Shown in pieces: positions 1 through 9,221 of a stretch of 64,000 bases of DNA. Source of the stretch: Burkholderia pseudomultivorans (lineage in GTDB: Bacteria > Pseudomonadota > Gammaproteobacteria > Burkholderiales > Burkholderiaceae); NCBI RefSeq assembly GCF_001718415.1, contig NZ_CP013378.1:2356001-2420000 (forward strand), written 5' to 3'. The position numbers and the translations under genes are program-made. How positions within the stretch are numbered: position 1 is the first letter of the stretch; each line of letters begins with the position of its first letter. The notes under the pieces were generated by a model. The model was given only the letters and a program-made list of their open reading frames with translations, made no database searches and was not told the origin of the DNA.

Positions 1-2
1 GC

Positions 3-275
3 GGCCGCGAAGTGGCCGCGAAAATGCGCGAGATCATTCCGCGCCAGATGTACGACGTGGCGATCCAGGCCGCGATCGGCGCGCACATCGTCGCGCGCGA
101 GAACATCAAGGCGCTGCGCAAGAACGTGCTCGCGAAGTGCTACGGCGGCGACATCACGCGCAAGAAGAAACTGCTCGAGAAGCAGAAGGAAGGCAAGAAA
201 CGCATGAAGCAGGTGGGTTCGGTCGAGATCCCGCAGGAGGCGTTCCTCGCGATCTTGCGCGTCGAAGACAAATAA
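3..275 (+). CDS. lepA: Elongation factor 4 (LepA), C-terminal fragment
   Basis: Last 90 codons of the ribosome back-translocating GTPase EF4; the GTPase and EF-G-like domains lie beyond the left edge. The visible part is the LepA-specific C-terminal domain: the stretch [19 protein letters not shown], a Lys-rich helix ([17 protein letters not shown]) and the ending PQEAFLAIL. The frame is open from the first base, so no start is visible. The next gene, lepB, begins 16 bp downstream, matching the classic lepA-lepB operon. Identification is from family knowledge of this very conserved tail. Confidence 0.95.
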   Translation, partial: GREVAAKMREIIPRQMYDVAIQAAIGAHIVARENIKALRKNVLAKCYGGDITRKKKLLEKQKEGKKRMKQVGSVEIPQEAFLAILRVEDK

Positions 276-291
276 CAGGACTGATCCTTTT

Positions 292-1188
292 ATGAATTTT
301 GCGCTGATTCTTTTTGTGCTCGTCGTCGTGACGGGCGTGGCGTGGGTGCTGGACAAACTGGTGTTCCTGCCGAAGCGACGCAAGGCAGCCGACGCGGCGA
401 TCGAGGAGTTCGACCGCCAGCAGTCGCGCATCGACAAGCGTTTCGCGGATGAAAACGCGGTGCAGACGCGCTCGAAGCTGCGCGACGAGAAACTGCGCCA
501 GCCGTGGTGGCTCGAGTACACGGCGAGCTTCTTCCCGGTGATTCTCGCGGTGTTCGTCGTGCGCTCGTTCGTCGTCGAGCCGTTCAAGATTCCGTCGGGC
601 TCGATGGTGCCGACGCTGCTCGTCGGCGACTTCATCCTCGTCAACAAGTTCGAGTACGGGCTGCGCATGCCGATCACGAACACGAAGATCACGCAGGGCA
701 GCCCGCTGTCGCGCGGCGACGTCGTCGTGTTCCGCTATCCGAAGGACGAGTCGGTCGACTACATCAAGCGCGTGATCGGCCTGCCGGGCGACACCGTCGC
801 CTACCAGGACAAGCAGCTCACGATCAACGGCCAGCCGGTGCCCGAAACGCCGCTGCCCGACTACTTCGACGACGAGCGCCAGAACTACGCGAAGCAGTTC
901 GAGGAAACGATCGACGGCAACCGGAAGAACGCGATCCTGAACAACCCCGCAGTGCCGCCGTTCGTGATGGGCGCGTACGATTATCCGTATCGCGACAATT
1001 GCACGTACAACAGCCGCGGCGTGATCTGCAAGGTGCCGCCGGGCCACTACTTCATGATGGGCGACAACCGCGACAACAGCGCGGACAGCCGCTACTGGGG
1101 TTTCGTGCCGGACCAGAACATCGTCGGCCGCGCGTTCTTCATCTGGATGAACTTCGGCGACCTGAAGCGCATCGGTTCCTTCCACTGA
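292..1188 (+). CDS. lepB: Signal peptidase I
   Basis: Inner-membrane serine protease (298 aa) that cleaves signal peptides of Sec and Tat substrates on the periplasmic face. An N-terminal hydrophobic segment (residues about 2-24) is followed by a basic cytoplasmic loop and a second hydrophobic segment (about 77-95). The Ser box is [14 protein letters not shown], the general-base Lys is in [11 protein letters not shown], and the C-terminal box is [15 protein letters not shown]. These are the S26 family boxes in the right order. The ATG start follows a gap of 16 bp after lepA, and the length is normal for betaproteobacteria. Confidence 0.97.
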   Translation: MNFALILFVLVVVTGVAWVLDKLVFLPKRRKAADAAIEEFDRQQSRIDKRFADENAVQTRSKLRDEKLRQPWWLEYTASFFPVILAVFVVRSFVVEPFKIPSGSMVPTLLVGDFILVNKFEYGLRMPITNTKITQGSPLSRGDVVVFRYPKDESVDYIKRVIGLPGDTVAYQDKQLTINGQPVPETPLPDYFDDERQNYAKQFEETIDGNRKNAILNNPAVPPFVMGAYDYPYRDNCTYNSRGVICKVPPGHYFMMGDNRDNSADSRYWGFVPDQNIVGRAFFIWMNFGDLKRIGSFH

Positions 1189-1206
1189 GCGCCTTCGATG
1201 CACACG

Positions 1207-1239
1207 CAATACGCGGCGCACGGGCCGCGCCGCGTATTG
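1207..1239. promoter_or_regulatory. Perfect 13-bp inverted repeat upstream of rnc
   Basis: Arms CAATACGCGGCGC and GCGCCGCGTATTG are perfectly complementary around a 7-nt loop, in the 153-bp gap between lepB and rnc. No T-run follows, so it is not a typical intrinsic terminator. In E. coli RNase III controls its own operon by cutting a stem in the rnc leader. This stem is in the right place for a similar role, but that is inference. Confidence 0.5.
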
Positions 1240-1341
1240 TCGAACTACTTTAAGAACCGGCGGTAACACCGCTTCGTCACGCCTTTTCGGGTCCGGCTGC
1301 GCCGTTTCGGCGCGACCGGCGCCCGCGTTATACTCCTGCAC

Positions 1342-2598
1342 ATGCCCCTATCCCAGTTGGAAAGCCGGCTGCGCTACGAATTTCGCAATGCGGAATTGTT
1401 GCGCCAGGCTTTGACCCATCGTAGTCACAGTGCCACGCACAACGAGCGGCTCGAGTTTCTCGGCGATTCCGTTCTGAATTGCGCGGTGGCCGCGCTTTTG
1501 TTCCAGCGTTTCAGCAAACTGGACGAAGGCGACCTGTCGCGCGTACGCGCCAATCTCGTCAAACAGCAGTCGCTGTACGAAATTGCTCAGGCCCTGAATA
1601 TTTCGGAGGGCCTGCGGCTCGGCGAGGGCGAACTGCGCAGCGGCGGCTTCCGCCGCCCGTCGATCCTCGCGGACGCGTTCGAAGCCATCATCGGGGCCGT
1701 ATTCCTCGATGGCGGCTTCGAAGCCGCCCAAGGGGTCATCAAGCGGCTCTATATCCCGATCCTCGACCACATCGACCCGCGCACGCTCGGCAAGGACGCG
1801 AAGACGCTGCTGCAGGAGTACCTGCAGGGGCACAAGATCGCGCTGCCGACCTATACGGTCGTGGCGACCCATGGTGCGGCGCACAATCAGCAGTTCGAGG
1901 TCGAATGCACGGTGCCGAAGCTCGACGTGAAGGTGTCGGGTTCCGGCGCAAGCCGGCGTGCGGCCGAGCAGGCCGCCGCGAAGAAGGCGCTCGACGAGGT
2001 GATGGCGGCCGCGCCGATGCTGGCGGCCAAGCCGAAGCGCTCGAAGAATGCGCGCGCGGCGAAGCATGCGGAGCCGGAAATCGTGCCGGGCGTGAAGGGC
2101 GTGCAGGAGGCGCTCGACCTGCGCTCGCCGGAGCGCAAGGAACGCGCGGCGGCGCGCGAGGCCAAGGCGGCGCAGGCGGCCCAGGCCGCGGCCGGCAGTG
2201 CGGCGGAGCCGGTCGACCGGGCGGCCCAGCCACCGCTGGCCGCGATTCGCGCGGCGCACGTCGAAACGACGGCCGACAAGGCCGAGCGGGCGGCGAAACC
2301 GGCGGCCGACAAGCCGGCGGCTGCCGACAAGTCAGCGACTGACAAGCCGGCGACTGACAAGCCGGCCGATCGCGGCGACGCTGCGCCACGTACGACCGAC
2401 AAGTCGTCGGGACACGCGGCCGATCCGGCGGCTTCGTCCGCCGACGCGGGCGCGCGCAGCACCGACAAGTCCGCCGCCGATTCCGCTTCGCGCGCGGCGC
2501 CGCGCGTGCTCGATGTCGCCGCCGCCGGCCCCGATACGTCGCCGGGTGCGGCCAGTGTCGTGGGCGCGCGGGCGCGCGCCGCCGATGCCGACCACTGA
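1342..2598 (+). CDS. rnc: Ribonuclease III with long C-terminal extension
   Basis: Double-strand-specific endoribonuclease for rRNA and mRNA processing. The catalytic domain (about residues 1-150) has the signature [12 protein letters not shown] with the metal-binding Glu/Asp, and a second acidic pair in [16 protein letters not shown] double-stranded RNA-binding domain follows (about 155-225, ending [16 protein letters not shown]). Standard RNase III is about 225 aa; this one is 418 aa. The extra 190 residues are a low-complexity Ala/Lys/Asp-rich tail with repeated DKPA/DKSA units at about 310-345. It starts at ATG after the inverted repeat, with era 60 bp downstream. Long tails of this kind are known in Burkholderia; their job is not visible here. 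Confidence 0.95.
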   Translation: MPLSQLESRLRYEFRNAELLRQALTHRSHSATHNERLEFLGDSVLNCAVAALLFQRFSKLDEGDLSRVRANLVKQQSLYEIAQALNISEGLRLGEGELRSGGFRRPSILADAFEAIIGAVFLDGGFEAAQGVIKRLYIPILDHIDPRTLGKDAKTLLQEYLQGHKIALPTYTVVATHGAAHNQQFEVECTVPKLDVKVSGSGASRRAAEQAAAKKALDEVMAAAPMLAAKPKRSKNARAAKHAEPEIVPGVKGVQEALDLRSPERKERAAAREAKAAQAAQAAAGSAAEPVDRAAQPPLAAIRAAHVETTADKAERAAKPAADKPAAADKSATDKPATDKPADRGDAAPRTTDKSSGHAADPAASSADAGARSTDKSAADSASRAAPRVLDVAAAGPDTSPGAASVVGARARAADADH

Positions 2599-2658
2599 AT
2601 CGCCCATCGATCGTGCCGCGCGCCGCGCGGCCGGTTCCGAACCTGTCTCCCAATCGAT

Positions 2659-3558
2659 ATGAACGCTCCCGCTCCTACTGGTTTCCGCTGCGGCATGATC
2701 GCGATCGTGGGCCGTCCGAACGTCGGCAAGTCGACGCTGATGAACGCGCTCGTCGGCCAGAAGATCAGCATCACGTCGCGCAAGGCGCAGACGACCCGTC
2801 ATCGCATCACCGGCATCAACACGACCGAAGACGCGCAATTCATCTTCGTCGACACGCCGGGCTTCCAGACCCGTCACAGTACCGCGCTGAACCGCTCGCT
2901 GAACCGCGCGGTCACGTCGACGCTGACCTCGGTCGACGCGATCCTGTTCGTGATCGAAGCCGGCCGCTTCGGCCCCGACGATCAGAAAGTGCTCGACCTG
3001 ATCCCGCCCGGCACGCCGACGCTGCTGATCGCGAACAAGCTCGATCGCGTCGGCGACAAGGACACGCTGTTCCCGTTCATGCAGCAGATGAGCACGCTGC
3101 GCGAGTTCGCCGAGATCGTGCCGCTGTCGGCCAAGCAGCCGGAGGACATCAAGCGCCTGCTGGAGACGATCAAGCCGTACCTGCCGGAAGGCGAGCCGAT
3201 CTACGGCGAGGACGACCTGACCGACCGCAGCTCGCGCTTTCTCGCCGCCGAGATCCTGCGCGAGAAGGTGTTCCGCTGGACCGGCGACGAGCTGCCTTAC
3301 ACGAGCACGGTCGTGATCGACAAGTTCGAGGAGGAGGGGCGCCTGAAGCGCATCTTCGCGACGATCCTCGTCGAGCGCGACACGCACAAGGCGATGGTGA
3401 TCGGCAAGAAGGGCGCGAAGCTCAAGCAGATCAGCACCGAGGCGCGGATGGACATGGAAAAGCTGTTCGACGGCCCCGTGTACCTCGAGACCTTCGTGAA
3501 GGTGAAGAGCGGCTGGGCCGACAACGAGGCGGGGCTGCGCGCCTATGGGTACGAATGA
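2659..3558 (+). CDS. era: GTPase Era
   Basis: GTP-binding protein (299 aa) that binds the 3' end of 16S rRNA and acts in 30S assembly. G1 is [10 protein letters not shown]2 lies in [11 protein letters not shown]3 is DTPGF, G4 is NKLD and G5 is SAK. A C-terminal KH domain contains [17 protein letters not shown]. Length matches the family. It lies in the conserved rnc-era-recO order, and its last 14 bp overlap the start of recO, suggesting coupled translation. Confidence 0.97.
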   Translation: MNAPAPTGFRCGMIAIVGRPNVGKSTLMNALVGQKISITSRKAQTTRHRITGINTTEDAQFIFVDTPGFQTRHSTALNRSLNRAVTSTLTSVDAILFVIEAGRFGPDDQKVLDLIPPGTPTLLIANKLDRVGDKDTLFPFMQQMSTLREFAEIVPLSAKQPEDIKRLLETIKPYLPEGEPIYGEDDLTDRSSRFLAAEILREKVFRWTGDELPYTSTVVIDKFEEEGRLKRIFATILVERDTHKAMVIGKKGAKLKQISTEARMDMEKLFDGPVYLETFVKVKSGWADNEAGLRAYGYE

Positions 3559-4384
3559 CGCGCTGACGTCGACCGAAGATGCGGTGAGCGCGGGCGCGAA
3601 CGACGCGCCGCTGCCCGCACCGCCCGAACCGCCGCGCAAGAAGGCGCGGCGTGCGACGTCCCGCACGTCCGATTTCCGCGTCGCCGAGCAGCCGGCGTTC
3701 GTGCTGCACAGCTATCCGTATCGCGAGACGAGCCTGATCATCGACGTGCTGACGCGCGATCACGGCCGGCTCGCGCTCGTCGCGAAGGGCGCGAAGCGCC
3801 CGCACTCCGCGCTGCGCGGCGTGCTGCAGACCTTCCAGCCGCTGCTGCTGTCGTGGTCCGGCAAGTCCGAAGTGCGCACGCTGACGGGCGCCGAGTGGGT
3901 CGGCGGGATGCTGCCGCTCGGCGGCGACGCGCTGCTGTGCGGTTTCTACGCGAACGAACTGCTCGTGAAATTCTGCGCGCGCGAGGATCCGCAGCCGCCG
4001 CTGTTCAATCACTACGTGCTGACGCTCACGCGCCTCGCGCACGGCGAACCGGCGGTGCAGGTGCTGCGCTCGTTCGAACGCGTGCTGCTGCGCGAGACCG
4101 GCTATGCGATGGCGCTGAACCGCACGGTCGCGCGCCGCGCGGTCGAGCCCGAGCGCCGCTACGTGTTCGACCCCGAGCGGGGCGTGCGCAATGCGGACGA
4201 CGACGTGCCGTCGCACTGGCCGGTGATTTCCGGGCAGACGTTGCTCGACATGGAGCAGGACGATTACCATCGAGCCCAGACGGTCGCGCAGAGCAAGACG
4301 CTGATGCGCTTCCTGCTGAACACCTATCTCGGCGGTACGCCGCTCGCCACGCGACAGATCCTGATCGACCTGCAAAACCTATGA
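3545..4384 (+). CDS. recO: DNA repair protein RecO
   Basis: Recombination mediator (279 aa) of the RecFOR pathway that helps load RecA on SSB-coated single-stranded DNA. The N-terminal OB-fold begins around residue 45 ([21 protein letters not shown]), preceded by about 40 residues of Ala/Pro-rich leader. The helical C-terminal part includes [14 protein letters not shown]. The ATG overlaps era by 14 bp and the stop overlaps pdxJ as ATGA. A shorter N-terminus cannot be excluded because the leader is low complexity. Confidence 0.93.
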   Translation: MGTNDALTSTEDAVSAGANDAPLPAPPEPPRKKARRATSRTSDFRVAEQPAFVLHSYPYRETSLIIDVLTRDHGRLALVAKGAKRPHSALRGVLQTFQPLLLSWSGKSEVRTLTGAEWVGGMLPLGGDALLCGFYANELLVKFCAREDPQPPLFNHYVLTLTRLAHGEPAVQVLRSFERVLLRETGYAMALNRTVARRAVEPERRYVFDPERGVRNADDDVPSHWPVISGQTLLDMEQDDYHRAQTVAQSKTLMRFLLNTYLGGTPLATRQILIDLQNL

Positions 4385-5157
4385 GCTTCTTCCTGACTAC
4401 GCCGACCGCCATCGACCTCGGCGTGAACATCGACCACGTCGCGACGCTGCGCAACGCGCGCGGCACGACCTATCCCGATCCGATCCGCGCGGCGCTGGCC
4501 GCCGAAGAGGCGGGTGCCGACGCGATCACGCTGCACCTGCGCGAGGACCGCCGCCACATCGTCGACGCGGACGTGCGCAAGCTGCGCCCGCTGCTGAAGA
4601 CGCGGATGAACCTCGAATGCGCGGTGACGGCCGAGATGCTCGACATCGCATGCGAAGTGCGTCCGCACGACGCGTGCCTCGTGCCGGAGAAGCGCGAGGA
4701 GCTGACGACCGAAGGCGGCCTCGACGTCGCGGGCCGCTTCGAGGTCGTGCGCGCCGCATGCCGGCAGCTGGCCGATGCGGGCGTGCGCGTGTCGCTGTTC
4801 ATCGACCCGGACGAAACGCAGATTCGCGCGGCGCACGAAGCCGGCGCGCCGGTGATCGAGCTGCACACGGGGCGCTACGCCGACGCGCACGACCAAGCCG
4901 AACAGCAGCGCGAATACGAGCGCATCGTCGCGGGCGTGCAGGCCGGCGCGCAGCTTGGCCTGAAGGTCAACGCAGGCCACGGGCTGCATTACACGAACGT
5001 GCAGCAGATCGCCGCGATCGACGGTATCGTCGAGCTGAACATCGGCCACGCGATCGTCGCGCACGCGATCTTCGCGGGCTGGGACAACGCGGTGCGCGAG
5101 ATGAAGGCGATCATGGTCGCGGCGCGCGTCGCCGCGCTGCACGGCGGCGCGCGCTGA
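4381..5157 (+). CDS. pdxJ: Pyridoxine 5'-phosphate synthase
   Basis: Condenses 1-deoxy-D-xylulose 5-phosphate with 3-amino-2-oxopropyl phosphate to make pyridoxine 5'-phosphate (DXP-dependent vitamin B6 pathway). It is a 258-aa TIM barrel of typical size. Family landmarks are [22 protein letters not shown] near the N-terminus, [34 protein letters not shown] and LKVNAGHGL. The ATG is fused to the recO stop by a 4-bp ATGA overlap. pdxJ-acpS is a conserved pair in proteobacteria. Confidence 0.97.
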   Translation: MSFFLTTPTAIDLGVNIDHVATLRNARGTTYPDPIRAALAAEEAGADAITLHLREDRRHIVDADVRKLRPLLKTRMNLECAVTAEMLDIACEVRPHDACLVPEKREELTTEGGLDVAGRFEVVRAACRQLADAGVRVSLFIDPDETQIRAAHEAGAPVIELHTGRYADAHDQAEQQREYERIVAGVQAGAQLGLKVNAGHGLHYTNVQQIAAIDGIVELNIGHAIVAHAIFAGWDNAVREMKAIMVAARVAALHGGAR

Positions 5158-5217
5158 AGATGAACGCGGCGCTGCGCGCACGGGTTGTCGGCCGTTCGTC
5201 GGACGGGCGTGGCTGAC

Positions 5218-5661
5218 ATGGCGATCTACGGTATCGGCACCGACATCGTCCAGGTGAGCCGCATCGCGGCCGTGCTCGAACGCACGGACGGCCGCTTCGC
5301 CGAGAAGGTGCTCGGCGCCGACGAACTGCGCGTGTTCCGCGCGCGCCGCGCCCGCTCGGAAGCACGCGGCATTGCGTTTCTCGCGACGCGTTTTTCCGCG
5401 AAGGAAGCGTTCTCGAAGGCGATCGGCCTCGGCATGCACTGGCCGATGACGTGGCGCGCGTTGCAGACGCTGAACCGGTCGAGCGGCGAGCCCTACGTCG
5501 TCGCGTCGGGCGAGCTGGCCGACTGGCTGGCGGCGCGCGGCATCACCGCGCGCGTGACGGTCAGCGACGAGCGCGACTATGCGGTGTCGTTCGTGATTGC
5601 CGAGACCGATTCTCCCGCGGTGGATGCGCCGGCCGCACCTGTTTCCCGAACCACTCCCTGA
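5218..5661 (+). CDS. acpS: Holo-[acyl-carrier-protein] synthase
   Basis: Transfers 4'-phosphopantetheine from CoA to the ACP serine, activating fatty-acid synthesis. N-terminal [14 protein letters not shown] holds the metal-binding Asp, and [17 protein letters not shown] is the second signature with the catalytic Glu. At 147 aa it is slightly longer than the usual 120-130 because of an Ala/Pro tail after SFVIAE. The ATG at 5218 puts the conserved [10 protein letters not shown] at the N-terminus; upstream in-frame codons lack conservation. It lies 60 bp after pdxJ and 16 bp before nagZ. Confidence 0.95.
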   Translation: MAIYGIGTDIVQVSRIAAVLERTDGRFAEKVLGADELRVFRARRARSEARGIAFLATRFSAKEAFSKAIGLGMHWPMTWRALQTLNRSSGEPYVVASGELADWLAARGITARVTVSDERDYAVSFVIAETDSPAVDAPAAPVSRTTP

Positions 5662-5677
5662 CGGAATTCCCGATTCG

Positions 5678-6706
5678 ATGAAAACGACTCCCGGCCCGGT
5701 CATGCTCGACGTCGTCGGCACGGCCCTGTCGCGCGACGATGCGCGGCGTCTCGCGCATCCGAACACCGGCGGCGTGATCCTGTTCGCGCGGCACTTCCAG
5801 AACCGCGCGCAGCTCGCCGCATTGACCGATTCGATCCGCGCGGTGCGCGAGGACATCCTGATCGCCGTCGATCACGAAGGCGGGCGCGTGCAGCGGTTCC
5901 GTACCGACGGCTTCACGGTGCTGCCGGCGATGCGCCGGCTCGGCGAACTGTGGGATCGCGACGTGCTGCTGTCGATGCAGGTCGCGACCGCGGTCGGCTA
6001 CATCCTCGCCGCCGAGCTGCGCGCGTGCGGGATCGACATGAGCTTCACGCCCGTGCTCGATCTCGACTACGGCCATTCGAAGGTGATCGGCGATCGCGCG
6101 TTTCATCGCGACCCGCGCGTCGTCACGCTGCTCGCGAAGAGCCTGAACCACGGGCTCGCGCTCGCCGGCATGGCGAACTGCGGCAAGCACTTTCCCGGGC
6201 ACGGCTTCGCGGAAGCCGATTCGCACGTCGCGCTGCCGACCGACGACCGGCCGCTCGACGCGATCCTCAAGCAGGATGTCGCGCCGTACGACTGGCTGGG
6301 GCTGTCGCTGTCGGCCGTGATTCCGGCACACGTGATCTATACGCAGGTCGACTCGCGGCCGGCCGGCTTTTCGCGCGTGTGGCTGCAGGACATCCTGCGC
6401 GAGCGGCTCGGCTTCACCGGCGCGATCTTCAGCGACGACCTGTCGATGGAGGCCGCGCGCGAAGGCGGCACGCTGACGCAGGCCGCCGAGGCCGCGCTCG
6501 CCGCCGGCTGCGACATGGTGCTCGTCTGCAACCAGCCGGACGCGGCCGAGGTCGTGCTGAACGGGTTGAAGACGCAGCCGTCGGCCGAATCGGTGCGGCG
6601 CATCAAGCGCATGCGCGCGCGCGGCAAGCCGCTCAAGTGGGACAAGCTGATCGCGCAGCCCGAGTATCTGCGCGCGCAGGCGCTGCTGGCCAGCGCGCTG
6701 GCATAG
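5678..6706 (+). CDS. nagZ: Beta-N-acetylhexosaminidase NagZ
   Basis: Cytoplasmic GH3 glycosidase (342 aa) that removes GlcNAc from GlcNAc-anhydromuropeptides during cell-wall recycling. In many Gram-negatives its product controls AmpC beta-lactamase induction. Motifs are DHEGGRVQRF, the KHFPGHG loop with the catalytic His/Asp dyad (ADSHVALP), and FSDDLSMEAA with the nucleophile Asp. The start at 5678 gives the conserved PGPVMLDVVGTALS near the N-terminus. Last gene of the run and followed by a strong terminator. Confidence 0.95.
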   Translation: MKTTPGPVMLDVVGTALSRDDARRLAHPNTGGVILFARHFQNRAQLAALTDSIRAVREDILIAVDHEGGRVQRFRTDGFTVLPAMRRLGELWDRDVLLSMQVATAVGYILAAELRACGIDMSFTPVLDLDYGHSKVIGDRAFHRDPRVVTLLAKSLNHGLALAGMANCGKHFPGHGFAEADSHVALPTDDRPLDAILKQDVAPYDWLGLSLSAVIPAHVIYTQVDSRPAGFSRVWLQDILRERLGFTGAIFSDDLSMEAAREGGTLTQAAEAALAAGCDMVLVCNQPDAAEVVLNGLKTQPSAESVRRIKRMRARGKPLKWDKLIAQPEYLRAQALLASALA

Positions 6707-6759
6707 CAGGCGAGCAGGGCGGCGCGGGCCGCGCTGCTTCGGTTCGCCGAAAGAAACGG

Positions 6760-6785
6760 AAAAGCCGCGCATTTGCGCGGCTTTT
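6760..6785. terminator. Bidirectional terminator between nagZ and the regulator gene
   Basis: Perfect 11-bp stem AAAAGCCGCGC/GCGCGGCTTTT with a 4-nt ATTT loop. The A and T runs make it usable from both directions. It lies between the convergent nagZ and response-regulator genes. Confidence 0.8.
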
Positions 6786-6884
6786 GCATGGAACGTACGC
6801 ACGTGGCGATGCGATGCGCGGGGATCGTCTTGAACGCAACTAACGGTCCGTGCCGACCGCTGCCCCGAATCGCCCGTCGCCCGC

Positions 6885-8270
6885 TCAGTTCACCTTCATC
6901 CGCTGCAGCTTGTTGTACAGCGTCTTCGGGCTGATGCCGAGCAGCGTCGCGGCGCGATGGCGCGTGCCGCCGACCGCGTCGAGCGTCGCGCGGATCAGCA
7001 GATCCTCGACGTCGGACAGCGGCGTGCCGACCTTGATCTGCACGCTGCTGCCGTTCAGCGCGGCGCCGGCCGCGAAGCTCGCCTCGCCGGCCCGCAGCGT
7101 TTCGATGAAATCGCCGGACGCGTCGTATGCGAAGCGCACGCGTTCCTGCAATTCACGCACGTTGCCGGGCCATTCGTAGGACACGCATTCGCGCACGAAG
7201 CCCGGCGCGGCGCGCTTGTCGGTCGTGCTGCGGCCGGTCGCGCGCGCGTCGCGGTTCAGATCGTCGATCAGCGCGTCGGCGATCGCGAGCGCATCGCCGT
7301 CGCGCTCGCGCAGCGGCGGCATCGTGATCGAGGCCGCGTCCAGCCGCAGCCACAGATCCTCGCGCAGCGTGCCGTTCGCGACCGCCTCGCGTGCCGGGCG
7401 GCGCGTGCTCGCGATCAGTCGGAAGTCGCTCGCGATCGCGCTCGTGCCGCCGATCCGCATGAAGTTCTGCGAGTCGAGCGCGTGCAGCAGCGCTTCCTGC
7501 AGCACCAGCGGCAGCGCAGTGATTTCGTCGAGGAACAGCGTGCCGCCGCCGGCCTGCTCGAACAGGCCGGTCTCGCGCCGTTCGGCGCCGTCGAACGCGC
7601 CGCGCTCATGGCCGAACAGCACGCTGTCGAGCGATGCGCCGTGGCGGCCGGCCTGGGCGAGCGTGCGACAGTCGAACGACACGAACGGCCCCTTGCGGCG
7701 GCGGCTCAACTCGTGCAGCGTGCGCGCGGCGAGCTTCTTGCCGGTGCCGGCTTCGCCCGAGAACAGCACGGCCGTTTCGGTGCGCGCGTTGTGCTCGATC
7801 ATGTCGTAGACGTGCTGCATCGCCTCGCTGCGGCCGACCAGCGCGCCGAAGCGGCCGAGGTGGCGCAGCGACGCGCGCAGCGCCTGCACTTCGTCGATCA
7901 GTTCGTAGGGGCGCGGAATCCGCGCGAGCAGGCTGCGCAGCCGCGGAATGTTGATCGGCTTCAGCAGGTAGTCCCAGATGCCGTGACGCAGGCCTTCGAT
8001 CGCGCTTTCGACCGTCGCGTTGCCGGTCAGCACGATCACGGGCAGCGAGCCGTTCGGCTGTTGCTGCGGCAGGTGCTGGAGCAGGTCGAACCCGCTGCCG
8101 TCCGGCAGGTTCAGGTCGACGAGGACGACGTCGGGAATCGAGCGGCCGAGCGCGTTGCGCGCCTCGGCGAGCGATGTGGCCGTGTCGACCGAGAAACCGT
8201 CTGCGGCAAGCAGCGCGGTGAGGCCGGACAGGCTGTTGGGATCGTCTTCGACAATCAGGGCGTGTGGCAT
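6885..8270 (-). CDS. NtrC-type response regulator, degenerate sigma54 contact loop
   Basis: 461-aa three-domain regulator. The receiver (about 1-120) has the acidic pair VEDD, phosphoacceptor Asp in VLVDLNLPDGSG and switch Lys in LLKPIN. The AAA+ domain (about 150-375) has Walker A GEAGTGKK, Walker B TLFLDE and the arginine region LREDLWLRLD. The Fis-type HTH at the end is HRAATLLGISPKTLYNKLQ. The sigma54-binding GAFTGA loop reads GAFDGA, the residue after the Walker Lys is Lys instead of Glu, and the sensor I region reads ASTR instead of AATN. No histidine kinase gene is adjacent. The ATG at 8270 puts MPHALIVEDD first; upstream residues have no domain content. Target genes unknown. Confidence 0.85.
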   Translation of the reverse strand: MPHALIVEDDPNSLSGLTALLAADGFSVDTATSLAEARNALGRSIPDVVLVDLNLPDGSGFDLLQHLPQQQPNGSLPVIVLTGNATVESAIEGLRHGIWDYLLKPINIPRLRSLLARIPRPYELIDEVQALRASLRHLGRFGALVGRSEAMQHVYDMIEHNARTETAVLFSGEAGTGKKLAARTLHELSRRRKGPFVSFDCRTLAQAGRHGASLDSVLFGHERGAFDGAERRETGLFEQAGGGTLFLDEITALPLVLQEALLHALDSQNFMRIGGTSAIASDFRLIASTRRPAREAVANGTLREDLWLRLDAASITMPPLRERDGDALAIADALIDDLNRDARATGRSTTDKRAAPGFVRECVSYEWPGNVRELQERVRFAYDASGDFIETLRAGEASFAAGAALNGSSVQIKVGTPLSDVEDLLIRATLDAVGGTRHRAATLLGISPKTLYNKLQRMKVN

Positions 8271-8492
8271 GGTGGACGCGAGTCGGTTCAAGAGAGGCGG
8301 GCCGTCAATCCGCAGCCGCATTTCGAGATGAGATTAAAGACTGATTTTATGCCCCGTCGCACGCCTGACGCGCATTATTTCCCTCCCGCTATAAAACAGT
8401 TACCGATGATACAAATTGAATATCTTTACCGGTGGATTTTGTGCTGCATCTGTCCCCCGCGCACGAGCGCTGTTGACGGCGGACAAACAAAA

Positions 8493-8510
8493 AGCGCCCC
8501 GAAGGGCGCT
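8493..8510 (-). terminator. efp terminator
   Basis: Stem AGCGCCC/GGGCGCT around a 4-nt loop. On the minus strand it is followed by TTTTGTTTG. It lies 27 bp past the efp stop. Confidence 0.75.
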
Positions 8511-8536
8511 TTGTTCGATGCGGGCATCGCTGGCGA

Positions 8537-9094
8537 TTACGCGCGGCTGCGGTACTCGTGCGTGCGCGTGTCGATTTCGATCTTGTCGCCGGTGTTGCAG
8601 AACAGCGGCACTTGCAGTTCGAAGCCGGTCGCGAGCTTCGCGTTCTTCAGCACCTTGCCCGACGACGTGTCGCCCTTGACGGCCGGCTCGGTGTAGGTGA
8701 TCTCGCGAACGAGGATCGTCGGCAGTTCGACCGAGATCGCCTTCTCGTTGTAGAACACGACTTCGCACGCCATGCCGTCTTCGAGGTAGTTCAGCGCGTC
8801 GCCCATCATTTCCGCTTCGACTTCGTACTGGTTGTAGTCGGCGTCCATGAACACGTACATCGGGTCGGCGAAGTACGAGTACGTCACTTCCTTGCGGTCG
8901 AGCACGACGACGTCGAACTTGTCGTCGGCCTTGTACACCGATTCCTGGCCTGCGTTGGTCAGCAGGTTCTTCATCTTCATCTTGACGACGGCGGCGTTAC
9001 GGCCCGACTTGTTGTATTCCGTCTTCGAGATGACCCAGGCATCGCTGCCGATCTGCACGACGTTGCCTACGCGGAGTTCCTGTGCGGTCTTCAT
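8537..9094 (-). CDS. efp: Elongation factor P (Arg32 type)
   Basis: 185-aa translation factor that rescues ribosomes stalled at polyproline. Three beta-barrel domains of standard length, with the C-terminal signature beginning [17 protein letters not shown]. Domain I has an SGRN loop, and counting from Met1 the tip residue is Arg32, not the Lys34 used by E. coli EF-P. In Arg32-type EF-Ps this residue is rhamnosylated by EarP, whose gene lies directly upstream here. The ATG start gives the conserved [13 protein letters not shown]-terminus. Confidence 0.97.
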   Translation of the reverse strand: MKTAQELRVGNVVQIGSDAWVISKTEYNKSGRNAAVVKMKMKNLLTNAGQESVYKADDKFDVVVLDRKEVTYSYFADPMYVFMDADYNQYEVEAEMMGDALNYLEDGMACEVVFYNEKAISVELPTILVREITYTEPAVKGDTSSGKVLKNAKLATGFELQVPLFCNTGDKIEIDTRTHEYRSRA

Positions 9095-9221
9095 AAAAAA
9101 ACTGTCCTGATCAAATCAAATAAATAGGTGCCTGAGCGTTGCACAACGGCTGACGGCGCAAGCGTGGGGTCCGGTGGGCGCCAAAAGCGAGCGCTTGCAT
9201 GGTCAGCCGTCGGATAACCGC

